7,879 nt of DNA from an uncultured Saprospiraceae bacterium (GCA_937967535.1 CALCMV010000102.1:1-7879), one strand, 5' to 3'. Positions 1-6,121 are shown, numbered from the stretch's first letter. A program made the numbers and translations. The notes: generated by a model from the letters alone, not told the origin.

Positions 1-1
1 T

Positions 2-102
2 GACGACTTTAGCCGTCAGATAAATTTCACTTTAATTTTTAAACTATTAAAATTCAATTATTTATAAATATATTTTCATTTCACGCGACGGCTAAAGTCG
101 TC
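2..102. repeat. Perfect 16-bp inverted repeat with AT-rich centre
   Basis: The left arm GACGACTTTAGCCGTC (2-17) and the right arm GACGGCTAAAGTCGTC (87-102) are exact reverse complements. They enclose 69 bases made almost only of A and T. A 16-bp perfect match is not expected by chance at this distance. Possible readings are a small non-autonomous mobile element (MITE-like), the end of a dispersed palindromic repeat, or a transcription terminator for a gene left of the window. The arms contain no coding sequence, and no transposase is present. The identity of the element is not recognised. Confidence 0.7.
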
Positions 103-117
103 GGTACGGTATTCGCG

Positions 118-276
118 GTCAGCTTGTAAAGCAGTCATTACAGGTTTCCGAAATTTATGCCGTTCACAGTATAAGAACAAGTTTAAATTTAATATCTAGC
201 ACAATGTCTCCGGCTTGCACCTCCTGCACTCGCATAGGCAATTTAGTGCTACGAAAACGCAAGCTGACGGCATTGT
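118..276. repeat. Competing inverted repeats upstream of uvrD
   Basis: Segment 260-268 (CAAGCTGAC) is the exact reverse complement of 118-126 (GTCAGCTTG). The overlapping segment 259-276 can instead pair with 201-218: the six outer bases (ACAATG with CATTGT) and six inner bases (GCTTGC with GCAAGC) match, around a 6 by 6 internal loop. The two pairings exclude each other. They lie upstream of the candidate uvrD promoter, so they are probably not part of the uvrD leader. They may belong to the same repeat element as the 16-bp palindrome or to an unrecognised small RNA. Confidence 0.4.
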
Positions 277-332
277 ATTATGTTTTTTTTGAAAAAAATG
301 GAAATTTATACGCAAATTAGTTAAGTTTTTTA

Positions 333-340
333 TACATTTG
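333..340 (+). promoter_or_regulatory. Candidate -7 box for uvrD
   Basis: TACATTTG matches the Bacteroidota sigma-ABfr -7 consensus TAnnTTTG at every fixed position and ends 20 bases before the uvrD start codon. No good TTG-type -33 element is seen at the usual 19-21 base distance. A GAGGGA run at 340-345 lies rather far from the ATG for a normal ribosome binding site. The call rests on the -7 match and its placement only. Confidence 0.45.
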
Positions 341-360
341 AGGGACTAAATCGAAGCACG

Positions 361-2616
361 ATGGACAACACTTACTTAAACCAACTTAATGATATTCAGC
401 GTCAGGCTGTTACGACTACCGAAGGACCTGTGATGGTAATTGCCGGTCCGGGGTCGGGCAAAACGCGGGTACTCACCTACCGCATCGCACACCTCATCGA
501 AAAGGGGGTGAAGCCTTGGAATATTCTTGCCCTCACATTTACGAATAAAGCAGCACGGGAGATGAAGGAACGTATTAATAATACGATTGGCGGTGGTGTG
601 GCAAGTTCGGTGTGGGCGGGTACGTTTCACTCGATTTTTGCGCGTATTTTGAGGTATGAAGCGGAGTTGATTGGTTATCCGTCGAACTTCACAATCTACG
701 ATACACAAGATACTAAGAGCGTTTTGAGTAATATCATTCGTGAAAATAATCTTGAACCGAAAGTCTACTCCGTCAATGGAGTTCGGGCGCGGATTTCTTC
801 TTGTAAATACAATCTTATTTCGCCAAAAGCATATGTAGATAATCATGAATTGGTGCAGGAAGACCACCAACGCCGACAGCCGCATTTTCAGAAAATATAT
901 AAAGCATATATGGCGCGTTGCAGGCGTGCAGGGGCGATGGATTTTGATGATTTGTTGTATCAAATGTTTATTTTGTTGCACAAAAATCCGAATGACATTA
1001 TTAAGAAGTATCACGATAAATTCAGGTATTTATTGGTAGATGAGTTTCAGGATACGAACTTTTTGCAATATCAAATTGTACGCAAATTAGTGAACTATCA
1101 AGGTAGTCCGCATAATGTGTGTATCGTAGGCGATGATGCTCAAAGTATTTATGCTTTTCGCGGTGCCACGATTGAGAATATTCTGAATTTTCAGAAGGAT
1201 TATAAGAAGGCGAAGATTTTTAAATTGGAGCAAAATTATCGCTCTACACATCATATTGTACAGGCAGCTAATGAGGTGATTATGAATAATAATCGCCAAA
1301 TCCAGAAGAAAATTTGGACAGATAAAGGCAAGGGCGAACCGATAAAAGTGCTGCAAACGGTAACGGACAGCGAAGAAGGCAAGCGTGTTTCGGATTTGAT
1401 TTTAGAACAAAAAACACGTTATCATTTACAAAATAAAGACATTGCAATTTTGTACCGAACCAATGCACAGTCGCGGGCATTTGAGGAGTCCCTGCGGAGT
1501 TTGCGAATTGCGTATCGGGTCTATGGCGGTTTGTCCTTTTATCAGCGCAAGGAGATTAAAGATTTGTTGGCTTATTTGCGCCTGATTGTCAACCGGAATG
1601 ATGAAGAAGCTTTGCGTCGGGTGATTAATTTGCCGAAACGTGCTATCGGAAAAGCGACCATAGATAAAATCAGCAAATTGGCAGATGCGGAAGACCTGCC
1701 GATGTGGGCGGTAGTCGAAAATATTGATAATTATCCCTTTCCGGCACGCGCCTCCAATGCGATAAAAAAGTTTGTAAAAATGATTCATAAATTCCAAAAA
1801 CAACAAAACACAAAAGACGCTTATGACTTGGCAAAAATAGCAGGTGCAGAGTCGGGTTTGTTGAAAATGTACGGCGAAGATAAGACCATCGAAGGCATGA
1901 ACCGGATGGAAAATTTACAGGGGTTACTCGATGGTATAAAGATTTTTACAGATGCCGAACCCATTGAAGATGAAGATAAAAGCCTTGCAACTTATCTCCA
2001 AAGCATCGCCCTGCTGACCGACCAAGATGCCGATGACAAATCGGATGATAAGGTCACGCTGATGTCGGTACATGCGGCAAAGGGTTTGGAATTTCCATCA
2101 GTGTTTGTAGTGGGTTTGGAAGAGGATTTGTTTCCCTCATTTATGTCGAAAAATACGGTGGATGAAATGGACGAAGAACGCCGTCTGTTCTATGTGGCAA
2201 TTACTCGTGCGGAGCGTTTTCTGACGCTTTCGTTTGCCAAAAGTCGTTACCGTTTCGGACAGGTGCGCTACAATGATTCGAGCCGTTTTTTGGATGAAAT
2301 TTCGAGAGAAAATATGGATATAGCAGTGCCATTCAGCAAATCGTCGGATGCCGGGCGTTCGGGCGTAAGTGGCGCGAGCAAATACGGCATAGCACAAAAA
2401 TCACGCAGAACTCCGGCGGCTTCAAGCGACCCGTCGTTCAAAGCCGCCAAAGCAGGCGATTTGAGCGTAGGACAACAAATTGAACATTTTCGATTTGGAA
2501 AGGGCGCAATACAACGCATCGAAGGTGCAAAAGGCAACGAAGTACTGACAGTGAAATTTGACGATGCAGGCGAGAAGCGAATTATGCTGAAATTTGCAAA
2601 ATTGAAGTTGAACTAA
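361..2616 (+). CDS. uvrD: UvrD/PcrA-type superfamily 1A DNA helicase
   Basis: ATP-dependent 3'-5' DNA helicase of the UvrD/PcrA/Rep family, which acts in nucleotide excision repair, mismatch repair and clearing of replication or transcription blocks. All SF1A motifs are in order: Q motif with LNDIQRQAV (residues 9-17), Walker A AGPGSGKT (28-35), Ia LTFTNKAA (58-65), Ib AGTFHS (86-91), Walker B with DEFQDT (227-232), III VGDDAQSIYAFRGA (256-269), IV QNYRST (291-296), V SVHAAKGLEF (569-578), and VI with YVAITRAE (611-618). After a low-complexity linker (about 655-700), the tail GQQIEHFRFGKG onward (704-715) fits the Tudor-like C-terminal domain that in PcrA/UvrD binds RNA polymerase. At 751 residues the length is normal for the family and nothing is missing. 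The ATG at 361 gives a standard N-terminus just before the Q motif. The gene stands alone and converges on the membrane-protein gene across a hairpin. It could equally be labelled pcrA. Confidence 0.95.
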   Translation: MDNTYLNQLNDIQRQAVTTTEGPVMVIAGPGSGKTRVLTYRIAHLIEKGVKPWNILALTFTNKAAREMKERINNTIGGGVASSVWAGTFHSIFARILRYEAELIGYPSNFTIYDTQDTKSVLSNIIRENNLEPKVYSVNGVRARISSCKYNLISPKAYVDNHELVQEDHQRRQPHFQKIYKAYMARCRRAGAMDFDDLLYQMFILLHKNPNDIIKKYHDKFRYLLVDEFQDTNFLQYQIVRKLVNYQGSPHNVCIVGDDAQSIYAFRGATIENILNFQKDYKKAKIFKLEQNYRSTHHIVQAANEVIMNNNRQIQKKIWTDKGKGEPIKVLQTVTDSEEGKRVSDLILEQKTRYHLQNKDIAILYRTNAQSRAFEESLRSLRIAYRVYGGLSFYQRKEIKDLLAYLRLIVNRNDEEALRRVINLPKRAIGKATIDKISKLADAEDLPMWAVVENIDNYPFPARASNAIKKFVKMIHKFQKQQNTKDAYDLAKIAGAESGLLKMYGEDKTIEGMNRMENLQGLLDGIKIFTDAEPIEDEDKSLATYLQSIALLTDQDADDKSDDKVTLMSVHAAKGLEFPSVFVVGLEEDLFPSFMSKNTVDEMDEERRLFYVAITRAERFLTLSFAKSRYRFGQVRYNDSSRFLDEISRENMDIAVPFSKSSDAGRSGVSGASKYGIAQKSRRTPAASSDPSFKAAKAGDLSVGQQIEHFRFGKGAIQRIEGAKGNEVLTVKFDDAGEKRIMLKFAKLKLN

Positions 2617-2629
2617 TTATTAGTTGTCA

Positions 2630-2698
2630 GTTCATGGTTCATAGTTCATAGTTGCCAGTCAACGAATTGTAAAAAACTATGAACTATCAACTATGAAC
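2630..2698. terminator. Bidirectional hairpin of 7-nt repeats (array A)
   Basis: Left arm 2630-2653 and right arm 2675-2698 are reverse complements at 22 of 24 positions, with a 21-base loop. Each arm is itself a tandem array with a 7-nt period: AGTTCAT units on the left and AACTATG units on the right. It lies between two converging genes, so a two-way transcription terminator is the natural reading. There is no long U tract at the foot, so termination is an inference from position and stem. Confidence 0.6.
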
Positions 2699-2708
2699 TA
2701 ATACCCCA

Positions 2709-3035
2709 TTACTTATCTCCTTTTATCATAAAAATATAGGCAATCGCCACAGTTCCTACCACCAAATAAAAAACGATAGATTCATTGGAATTGCTCGAAT
2801 ACGTATAATTTTCGTAACCCATCAAATCCATGGCTACGGGTAGCAAGACTTCGCCCAGTCCATTTTGGAGTGTAAATGCGATAATCAGCACACTAAATGC
2901 CTTGACAAGCGGATAATTGCGCTTGCCGATAATTTTCTGCCGAAAGTTTAGAAAATTTCTAATCAAATAGAAAGTCAAAACTATCAGCAGAAGAATACAC
3001 AAATATAAGAGGCACAGATGTGCAGAGTTTGTCAT
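2709..3035 (-). CDS. Small three-helix membrane protein, function unknown
   Basis: I do not recognise this 108-residue protein. It has three hydrophobic segments, at about residues 7-27, 42-60 and 87-104. Positive charges cluster after the first (RNFLNFRQKIIGKRN, 26-40) and at the C-terminus (KGDK). The loop before the third, about 74-86, is rich in Tyr, Ser and Asn. By the positive-inside rule this suggests an outside N-terminus and an inside C-terminus. No catalytic motif is visible. It lies 105 bp downstream of the glucosaminidase gene on the same strand, with a hairpin array between them and no -7 box of its own that I can find, so it may be co-transcribed by read-through. A link to cell-wall metabolism is only suggested by this position. 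The ATG at 3035 gives a plausible N-terminus just ahead of the first helix. Confidence 0.7.
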   Translation of the reverse strand: MTNSAHLCLLYLCILLLIVLTFYLIRNFLNFRQKIIGKRNYPLVKAFSVLIIAFTLQNGLGEVLLPVAMDLMGYENYTYSSNSNESIVFYLVVGTVAIAYIFMIKGDK

Positions 3036-3051
3036 AGTAAAGTGGATAGTG

Positions 3052-3139
3052 AGTATCGAGTTTGCGAGTGACGAGTTGCGAGTGAGTAAATAGCAAGATA
3101 ATCTTTGGCTATTCCACTCGCTACTCGCTACTCGATACT
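3052..3139. repeat. Hairpin of 7-nt repeats between two minus-strand genes (array B)
   Basis: The outer arms 3052-3061 (AGTATCGAGT) and 3130-3139 (ACTCGATACT) are a perfect 10-bp inverted repeat. Inside, the left side continues as GAGTNNC-like units of 7-8 nt up to about 3087, and the right side as ACTCGCT units from about 3115. A further ATAGC/GCTAT pair closes the tip (about 3090-3112). The right arm ends one base before the stop codon of the glucosaminidase gene. It may act as a terminator or attenuator between that gene and the membrane-protein gene. Confidence 0.55.
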
Positions 3140-3140
3140 A

Positions 3141-3875
3141 TTAATCATATTTATACAATTCTAAGTCCTCAATTACCTTGATTAATTTGTCGGCATAACG
3201 AGGGTCGGTAGCATAGCCGGCTTCCTTCAAGCCTCGCGCCCATGCTTTGTAGTCTCTGCCCAAGTCGTGCAAATGACGATAGCGTTTGCCTGTAAGAAAC
3301 TCACTATGAGCGCGGTAGCTCGTCCAAGCGGTTTCGTAGCGCACGAAAAAATCCTTATGCGTATTGTCCGAAAAATTTATACAATGTCCTTTTCCGCATT
3401 TTTTGGAAAAGCACTTGATACCAAAATGGTTGTTATGCTTCATCGCCAAAGTACTTGAACCGGCATTGGTTTCTATCAGCCCTTGCGCCAATGTGATGCT
3501 GGCAGGTACGCCGTATTTTTTCATTTCCGACACCGCCACTGCCGCAAATCTGTCAACATAGGTTCGCTGCCGCTTTAGTTTCGCCAACTCCTCCGGTGTG
3601 CGGTGCCGCACGGTGGCGGGCGCACGCCGGGGAATTATATCCGCAAACATATTCATCTCTTGATGTGTGCTAGCAGGAAGTGGTGCTGTCTTTTTGACCG
3701 CAATAGGCGCACTGCTCGTCGTAGCAGTTTCGTCGCCTGCATTAAAGTTGAATGTAAAACTGATGTCTTTACGGCTCAATACCACAGCCAAAATGACCAA
3801 AAAAGCCACTTTGAACCATATCAAATTCACGTATTGTTTCATTCGGTCTAAGGCATCTGTTAATGTTATTCTCAT
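3141..3875 (-). CDS. Membrane-anchored glucosaminidase (GH73-type)
   Basis: Probable peptidoglycan hydrolase that cleaves glycan strands as an endo-beta-N-acetylglucosaminidase. The 244 residues begin with a short cytoplasmic stretch and one hydrophobic helix (about 18-34, KVAFLVILAVVLS), followed by a flexible Thr/Ala/Pro-rich linker (about 45-92) and a glucosaminidase domain (about 103-240). Family marks are FAAVAVSEMKKYGVPASITL (110-129), then AQGLIETNAG (130-139) with E135 in the place of the catalytic glutamate, NNHFGIKC (148-155), and the late motif AGYATDPRYADKLI (219-232). The helix acts as an uncleaved anchor, placing the domain in the periplasm. Three cysteines (155, 160, 165) lie in a small insert after FGIK. 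The ATG at 3875 gives a normal signal-anchor N-terminus. A candidate promoter lies at 4020-4027, which would give a 5' UTR of about 140 bases containing array C. Function is inferred from the fold; activity is not proven. Confidence 0.88.
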   Translation of the reverse strand: MRITLTDALDRMKQYVNLIWFKVAFLVILAVVLSRKDISFTFNFNAGDETATTSSAPIAVKKTAPLPASTHQEMNMFADIIPRRAPATVRHRTPEELAKLKRQRTYVDRFAAVAVSEMKKYGVPASITLAQGLIETNAGSSTLAMKHNNHFGIKCFSKKCGKGHCINFSDNTHKDFFVRYETAWTSYRAHSEFLTGKRYRHLHDLGRDYKAWARGLKEAGYATDPRYADKLIKVIEDLELYKYD

Positions 3876-3918
3876 TTTTACTAAATTTAAATGTTGCGGG
3901 TAATTGGGCTAGGGGGCT

Positions 3919-4011
3919 GCGAGTTACGGGTTTTCGGGTTATGAGTTATTTTTGCAGAGCAAAAACTTAAACCCTAACTCGTAAGCCGCAACTCGAAAAC
4001 TCATAACTCGC
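3919..4011. repeat. Long hairpin of 7-8-nt repeats in a divergent spacer (array C)
   Basis: The left arm 3919-3945 and right arm 3985-4011 match as reverse complements at 20 of 27 positions. Of the seven differences, three would be G-U pairs in a plus-strand RNA and three others in a minus-strand RNA. The units have a 7-8 nt period: GAGTTAC, GGGTTTTC, GGGTTAT, GAGTTAT on the left and AACTCGT, AACTCGA, AACTCAT, AACTCGC on the right. The tip is a perfect 7-bp stem with a 3-base loop (TTTTTGC 3949-3955, AGA, GCAAAAA 3959-3965). It sits between two gene starts, so it is not an obvious terminator for either gene. Confidence 0.6.
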
Positions 4012-4019
4012 TCGGTTTA

Positions 4020-4027
4020 CAAATATA
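4020..4027 (-). promoter_or_regulatory. Candidate -7 box for the glucosaminidase gene
   Basis: On the minus strand this reads TATATTTG, which matches the Bacteroidota TAnnTTTG consensus. Transcription would begin at about 4013, right at the edge of array C, so the hairpin would form the very 5' end of the transcript. CAAA runs (minus-strand TTTG) at 4041-4044 and 4052-4055 are candidate -33 elements but lie 13 and 24 bases away, not at the usual 19-21. Confidence 0.4.
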
Positions 4028-4061
4028 AAACAAATTGTTTCAAAATTAAAACAAAATTGTT
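4028..4061. promoter_or_regulatory. Two AACAA/TTGTT dyads, possible operator
   Basis: AAACAA-A-TTGTTT (4028-4040) and AACAA-AA-TTGTT (4050-4061) are near-identical palindromes with centres about 21.5 bp apart, close to two helical turns. They directly abut the minus-strand -7 box, where an activator or repressor would bind. The sequence is very AT-rich, so chance cannot be excluded. Confidence 0.3.
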
Positions 4062-4202
4062 CTTTTTTATTGTTTTTATGAAAAATTTATGATTTACGTA
4101 TAAAAGAATCAGGAAGGTTTATGACTTGGAGTTAAAACTCAATTCTTATTTTTAATCAATCTAAATAAAGCAACGCAATTTTTCTCTAATCAGTTCCATA
4201 AA

Positions 4203-4252
4203 AGTGAAAAAATATTTTTTGGCGGGAATTTTTTTCACTCAAAATAACTTTG
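4203..4252 (+). promoter_or_regulatory. Candidate promoter and dyad for the GLPGLI-like gene
   Basis: TAACTTTG at 4245-4252 matches the TAnnTTTG -7 consensus. A TTTG at 4218-4221 could serve as the -33 element, although the 23-base spacing is slightly long. A perfect 10-bp inverted repeat, AGTGAAAAAA (4203-4212) with TTTTTTCACT (4230-4239), surrounds that -33 element and is a possible operator. The predicted transcript start is about 70 bases before the start codon at 4332. Confidence 0.4.
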
Positions 4253-4320
4253 GTTCGCTATTTGTCATGTAAATTAGTAGATATAATTTTTATAGCTAAA
4301 ATGCTGTTTTTAAACACTTT

Positions 4321-4335
4321 ATGAAATTTATATGA
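4321..4335 (+). other. Five-codon upstream ORF overlapping the GLPGLI-like start
   Basis: ATG AAA TTT ATA TGA encodes MKFI and stops at an ATGA overlap with the ATG at 4332. MKF/MKK beginnings are typical of Bacteroidota signal peptides, so this may be the remnant of the original start before the repeat at 4335-4373 appeared, or a translational-coupling leader. It may also be chance. Confidence 0.3.
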
Positions 4336-5150
4336 CAACACGACAACACAATAATACAACAACACGACAACACTTTAAAAAATTAACATTTTTTATTCTT
4401 TTTTTAGGATTCTGCGGAAATATGTTGGCACAAAAGAACATAGTACACCTCCGATATACCGTCAATGTAAAAGCAGATGTGCGGGGTATACTCGGCTCAA
4501 TCCAAACCGAAGAACCGGAATATGAAGAACCCAAACTTGACAAACCCGATGCCGGTACAATTTTCAAAACACAGATAGACAAACTCGGCAAATCTGCCAG
4601 CCAAACCTACGGCGAGCAAATTCGTGATTACTATGTGGGCGACAGCCTCATTCGATTGGATAGAAATACCAATAAAATGTCTGAAGATGAGTTTGTTTTG
4701 ATTGCGCCTTCGGCGAAAAAAAAGACGACCTATTATATGTCCTATGATGATAAACCGACTTATTCAGAAACGCAACTTGTCAGCGGATTTGTGGATTCGA
4801 CTTTAGTATTTGAAGTAGATACTTTTTTGAGAGATAAGAAAAATATTCTCGGTTATACTTGTTATAAAATTGAAATTATACAAGGCAGAAAAAATGCCGA
4901 CGATGAATTGATTACCGAAAAAAAATATGAAATGTACGTCACAGATGACTTACCCCTCTCCGCGAATGTCGTCACCGGAATGTGGCAATTGCCCTTAGAA
5001 GTTTGCGCTTTGGAAATTAAGGAAAGTACACCCGACAACCCGACCACATTCATACACACACAAGCTAGCGAAATCAAGAAAAAACAAAAAAATGAGTTAC
5101 TCGAATTGCCTAAAAAATATAAAGACGCGAAGAAGAAGAGTTATTTTTGA
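4332..5150 (+). CDS. Secreted GLPGLI/DUF4412-like protein
   Basis: Envelope protein of 272 residues with no known enzymatic activity. After an unusual polar start (residues 1-14, with TTRQH twice) comes a signal peptide: KK at 16-17, hydrophobic core LTFFILFLGF (18-27), and probable cleavage near MLAQ (31-34), so export across the inner membrane is likely. The mature part is beta-rich and ends in a Lys-rich tail (about 249-270). The segment NILGYTCYKIEI (171-182), then YEMYVTDDLPLS (199-210) and GMWQLPLEVCALEI (216-229), resembles the core of GLPGLI-family proteins, where the name motif is here degenerate (WQLPLEV). DUF4412 proteins share the GY-C-K and W/Y-VTDDLP pattern, so either label may apply. 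The ATG at 4332 is the only ATG in frame ahead of the hydrophobic core. The gene converges on ppx through array D. Confidence 0.6.
   Translation: MTTRQHNNTTTRQHFKKLTFFILFLGFCGNMLAQKNIVHLRYTVNVKADVRGILGSIQTEEPEYEEPKLDKPDAGTIFKTQIDKLGKSASQTYGEQIRDYYVGDSLIRLDRNTNKMSEDEFVLIAPSAKKKTTYYMSYDDKPTYSETQLVSGFVDSTLVFEVDTFLRDKKNILGYTCYKIEIIQGRKNADDELITEKKYEMYVTDDLPLSANVVTGMWQLPLEVCALEIKESTPDNPTTFIHTQASEIKKKQKNELLELPKKYKDAKKKSYF
4335..4373 (+). repeat. 15-bp direct repeat inside the GLPGLI-like start
   Basis: ACAACACGACAACAC occurs at 4335-4349 and again, identical, at 4359-4373. The 24-base step keeps frame and encodes TTRQH twice. The CAACA/CGACAAC composition resembles the complement of the GTTG-rich left arm of array D at the other end of the same gene. 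Confidence 0.75.
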
Positions 5151-5234
5151 GTTGTTGGGTTGTTGAGTTGTTGAGTTGTCGTAATGTGTATTTCAACAAC
5201 TCGTCAATTCAACAACTCGTCAATTCGTCAACTC
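5149..5234. terminator. Bidirectional hairpin of 8-nt repeats (array D)
   Basis: The left arm 5149-5181 and right arm 5202-5234 agree as reverse complements at 25 of 33 positions. Five of the eight differences would be G-U pairs in a plus-strand RNA. The period is 8: GAGTTGTT, GGGTTGTT, GAGTTGTT, GAGTTGTC on the left; AACTCGTC and AATTCGTC-like units on the right. It lies between the converging GLPGLI-like and ppx genes. The left arm begins inside the TGA of the former, and the right arm covers the last codons and TGA of ppx. A two-way terminator is the likely function. Confidence 0.6.
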
Positions 5235-6121
5235 GTCGCCAACATTCCCTCCTTCATTGCATACATCGACACGACGATTTTCTCCACTTCAATCAAATCC
5301 AATACATAATGAATCAATACTAATGCTACCACGATAAGTTGAGCGCGTTGGGCAGGTAATTTGTTGATTTTCAGGCGTTTTTCTAAATCTTCGCTAACGA
5401 TTTTTTCATAAATCGGATAAAAATCTTTCGTATCTAAAATAGCATGTAGCGGGTGCGGTTTCACTTCCACCAACATCGCTTCCAATACATCAAAAGTACC
5501 CGAAGCCCCCACAAGCGCGTCCACATCATGCGTGCGTAAAGCTATTTTTAGCGGAGCTAATGTTGCATCCAAAAACCGACGAATATTCGTAATTTCTTGT
5601 GCGGTGATAGGTTCATTTTTGTGAAAATCATTGAACAAGACCGCCACACCAACGGGGAAACTTTGCGCCCAAAAAACTTCTTGATTATTGGCGATAATAA
5701 ACTCGACACTACCGCCACCGATGTCCATTATCAAGACAGGCTTTTCATTCATCGGAATCGCCAATCGCACACCTTCCGTAATCAATCGTGCTTCCTCATC
5801 TCCGCCTATGACTTCCACCTCAATTTCTGTTTCTTTTTTTATCGCTGCGCGAAATGCTGCGCTGTTTTCCGCACGCCGCAAGGCAGCCGTTCCGAAGGCT
5901 CGGACATTGCTAACTCCATGTTTATCAAGGGCTTCGCGATATTCGCGCAAAGCAGTAAGTCCACGCTCAAATGCACCTGCACCGATGCGTGTAATGCTTT
6001 CTTCGGCAAGTTGTACAAAGATGCGTTTGCGGTAAATTTCCTTTAAATGACCATTAGCTCCATCTTCTACAATGAGCAAATGGAACGTATTTGTGCCTAA
6101 ATCTATAACTGCTTTCTTCAT
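5228..6121 (-). CDS. ppx: Ppx/GppA family phosphatase (short form)
   Basis: Cytoplasmic hydrolase of the ASKHA fold. The family releases phosphate from the ends of polyphosphate (Ppx) or converts pppGpp to ppGpp (GppA); the sequence alone does not decide between them. Motifs in order: first phosphate loop DLGTNTFHLL (7-16), GTAALRRAENS (77-87), GGDEEARLITEGV (106-118) with E109/E110 in the place of the catalytic glutamate, second phosphate loop DIGGGSVEF (133-141), FPVGVAVLF (155-163), GASGTF (205-210), and the C-terminal helical end SMYAMKEGML (285-294). At 297 residues it is the short form, lacking the C-terminal HD-like domain of the 500-residue enterobacterial enzymes. The ATG at 6121 directly precedes KKAVIDLGTN, the expected start. 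It lies 80 bp downstream of dnaB on the same strand with array E between them; I see no -7 box of its own in that gap. Confidence 0.92.
   Translation of the reverse strand: MKKAVIDLGTNTFHLLIVEDGANGHLKEIYRKRIFVQLAEESITRIGAGAFERGLTALREYREALDKHGVSNVRAFGTAALRRAENSAAFRAAIKKETEIEVEVIGGDEEARLITEGVRLAIPMNEKPVLIMDIGGGSVEFIIANNQEVFWAQSFPVGVAVLFNDFHKNEPITAQEITNIRRFLDATLAPLKIALRTHDVDALVGASGTFDVLEAMLVEVKPHPLHAILDTKDFYPIYEKIVSEDLEKRLKINKLPAQRAQLIVVALVLIHYVLDLIEVEKIVVSMYAMKEGMLATS

Larger units (their letters stand above)
1..360. other. Non-coding leader region left of uvrD
   Basis: No convincing coding region is visible in these 360 bases. The stretch holds a perfect 16-bp inverted repeat (2-17 and 87-102), an AT-rich spacer between its arms, a set of mutually pairable segments between 118 and 276, and a candidate promoter -7 box at 333-340. 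A T8 run at 283-290 is followed by an A-rich segment; this could be a weak terminator for something further left, but no GC-rich stem is seen directly before it. What lies left of position 1 is unknown. Confidence 0.6.
3876..4331. other. Divergent 456-bp spacer with repeats and two candidate promoters
   Basis: This spacer separates the starts of the glucosaminidase gene (minus) and the GLPGLI-like gene (plus). No credible coding region is seen; the few ATGs lead to ORFs of four or five codons. From left to right it holds hairpin array C (3919-4011), a minus-strand -7 box (4020-4027), two AT-rich dyads (4028-4040 and 4050-4061), about 140 bases of AT-rich sequence without clear structure, a 10-bp perfect dyad (4203-4239) and a plus-strand -7 box (4245-4252). 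Confidence 0.65.

Noticed and set aside
376..1014. A 212-residue open frame antisense to uvrD
   Set aside because: It lies fully inside a gene with all helicase motifs, has no recognisable domain, and has a Cys/Ile/Arg-rich composition typical of an antisense shadow.
2617..2708. Insertion-sequence end at the repeats after uvrD
   Set aside because: No transposase or target duplication is visible, and the arms are periodic short units, unlike IS termini.
4062..4202. A small gene or RNA in the AT-rich part of the divergent spacer
   Set aside because: Only ORFs of four or five codons occur and no stable GC-containing stem was found.
5149..5234. CRISPR-like array in the ppx spacer
   Set aside because: Units are only 8 nt with no unique spacers of 25-40 nt, and the two halves are inverted; no cas genes are nearby.
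5597..6046. A 149-residue plus-strand frame across ppx
   Set aside because: It is the complement of a well-supported Ppx coding region and shows no domain.
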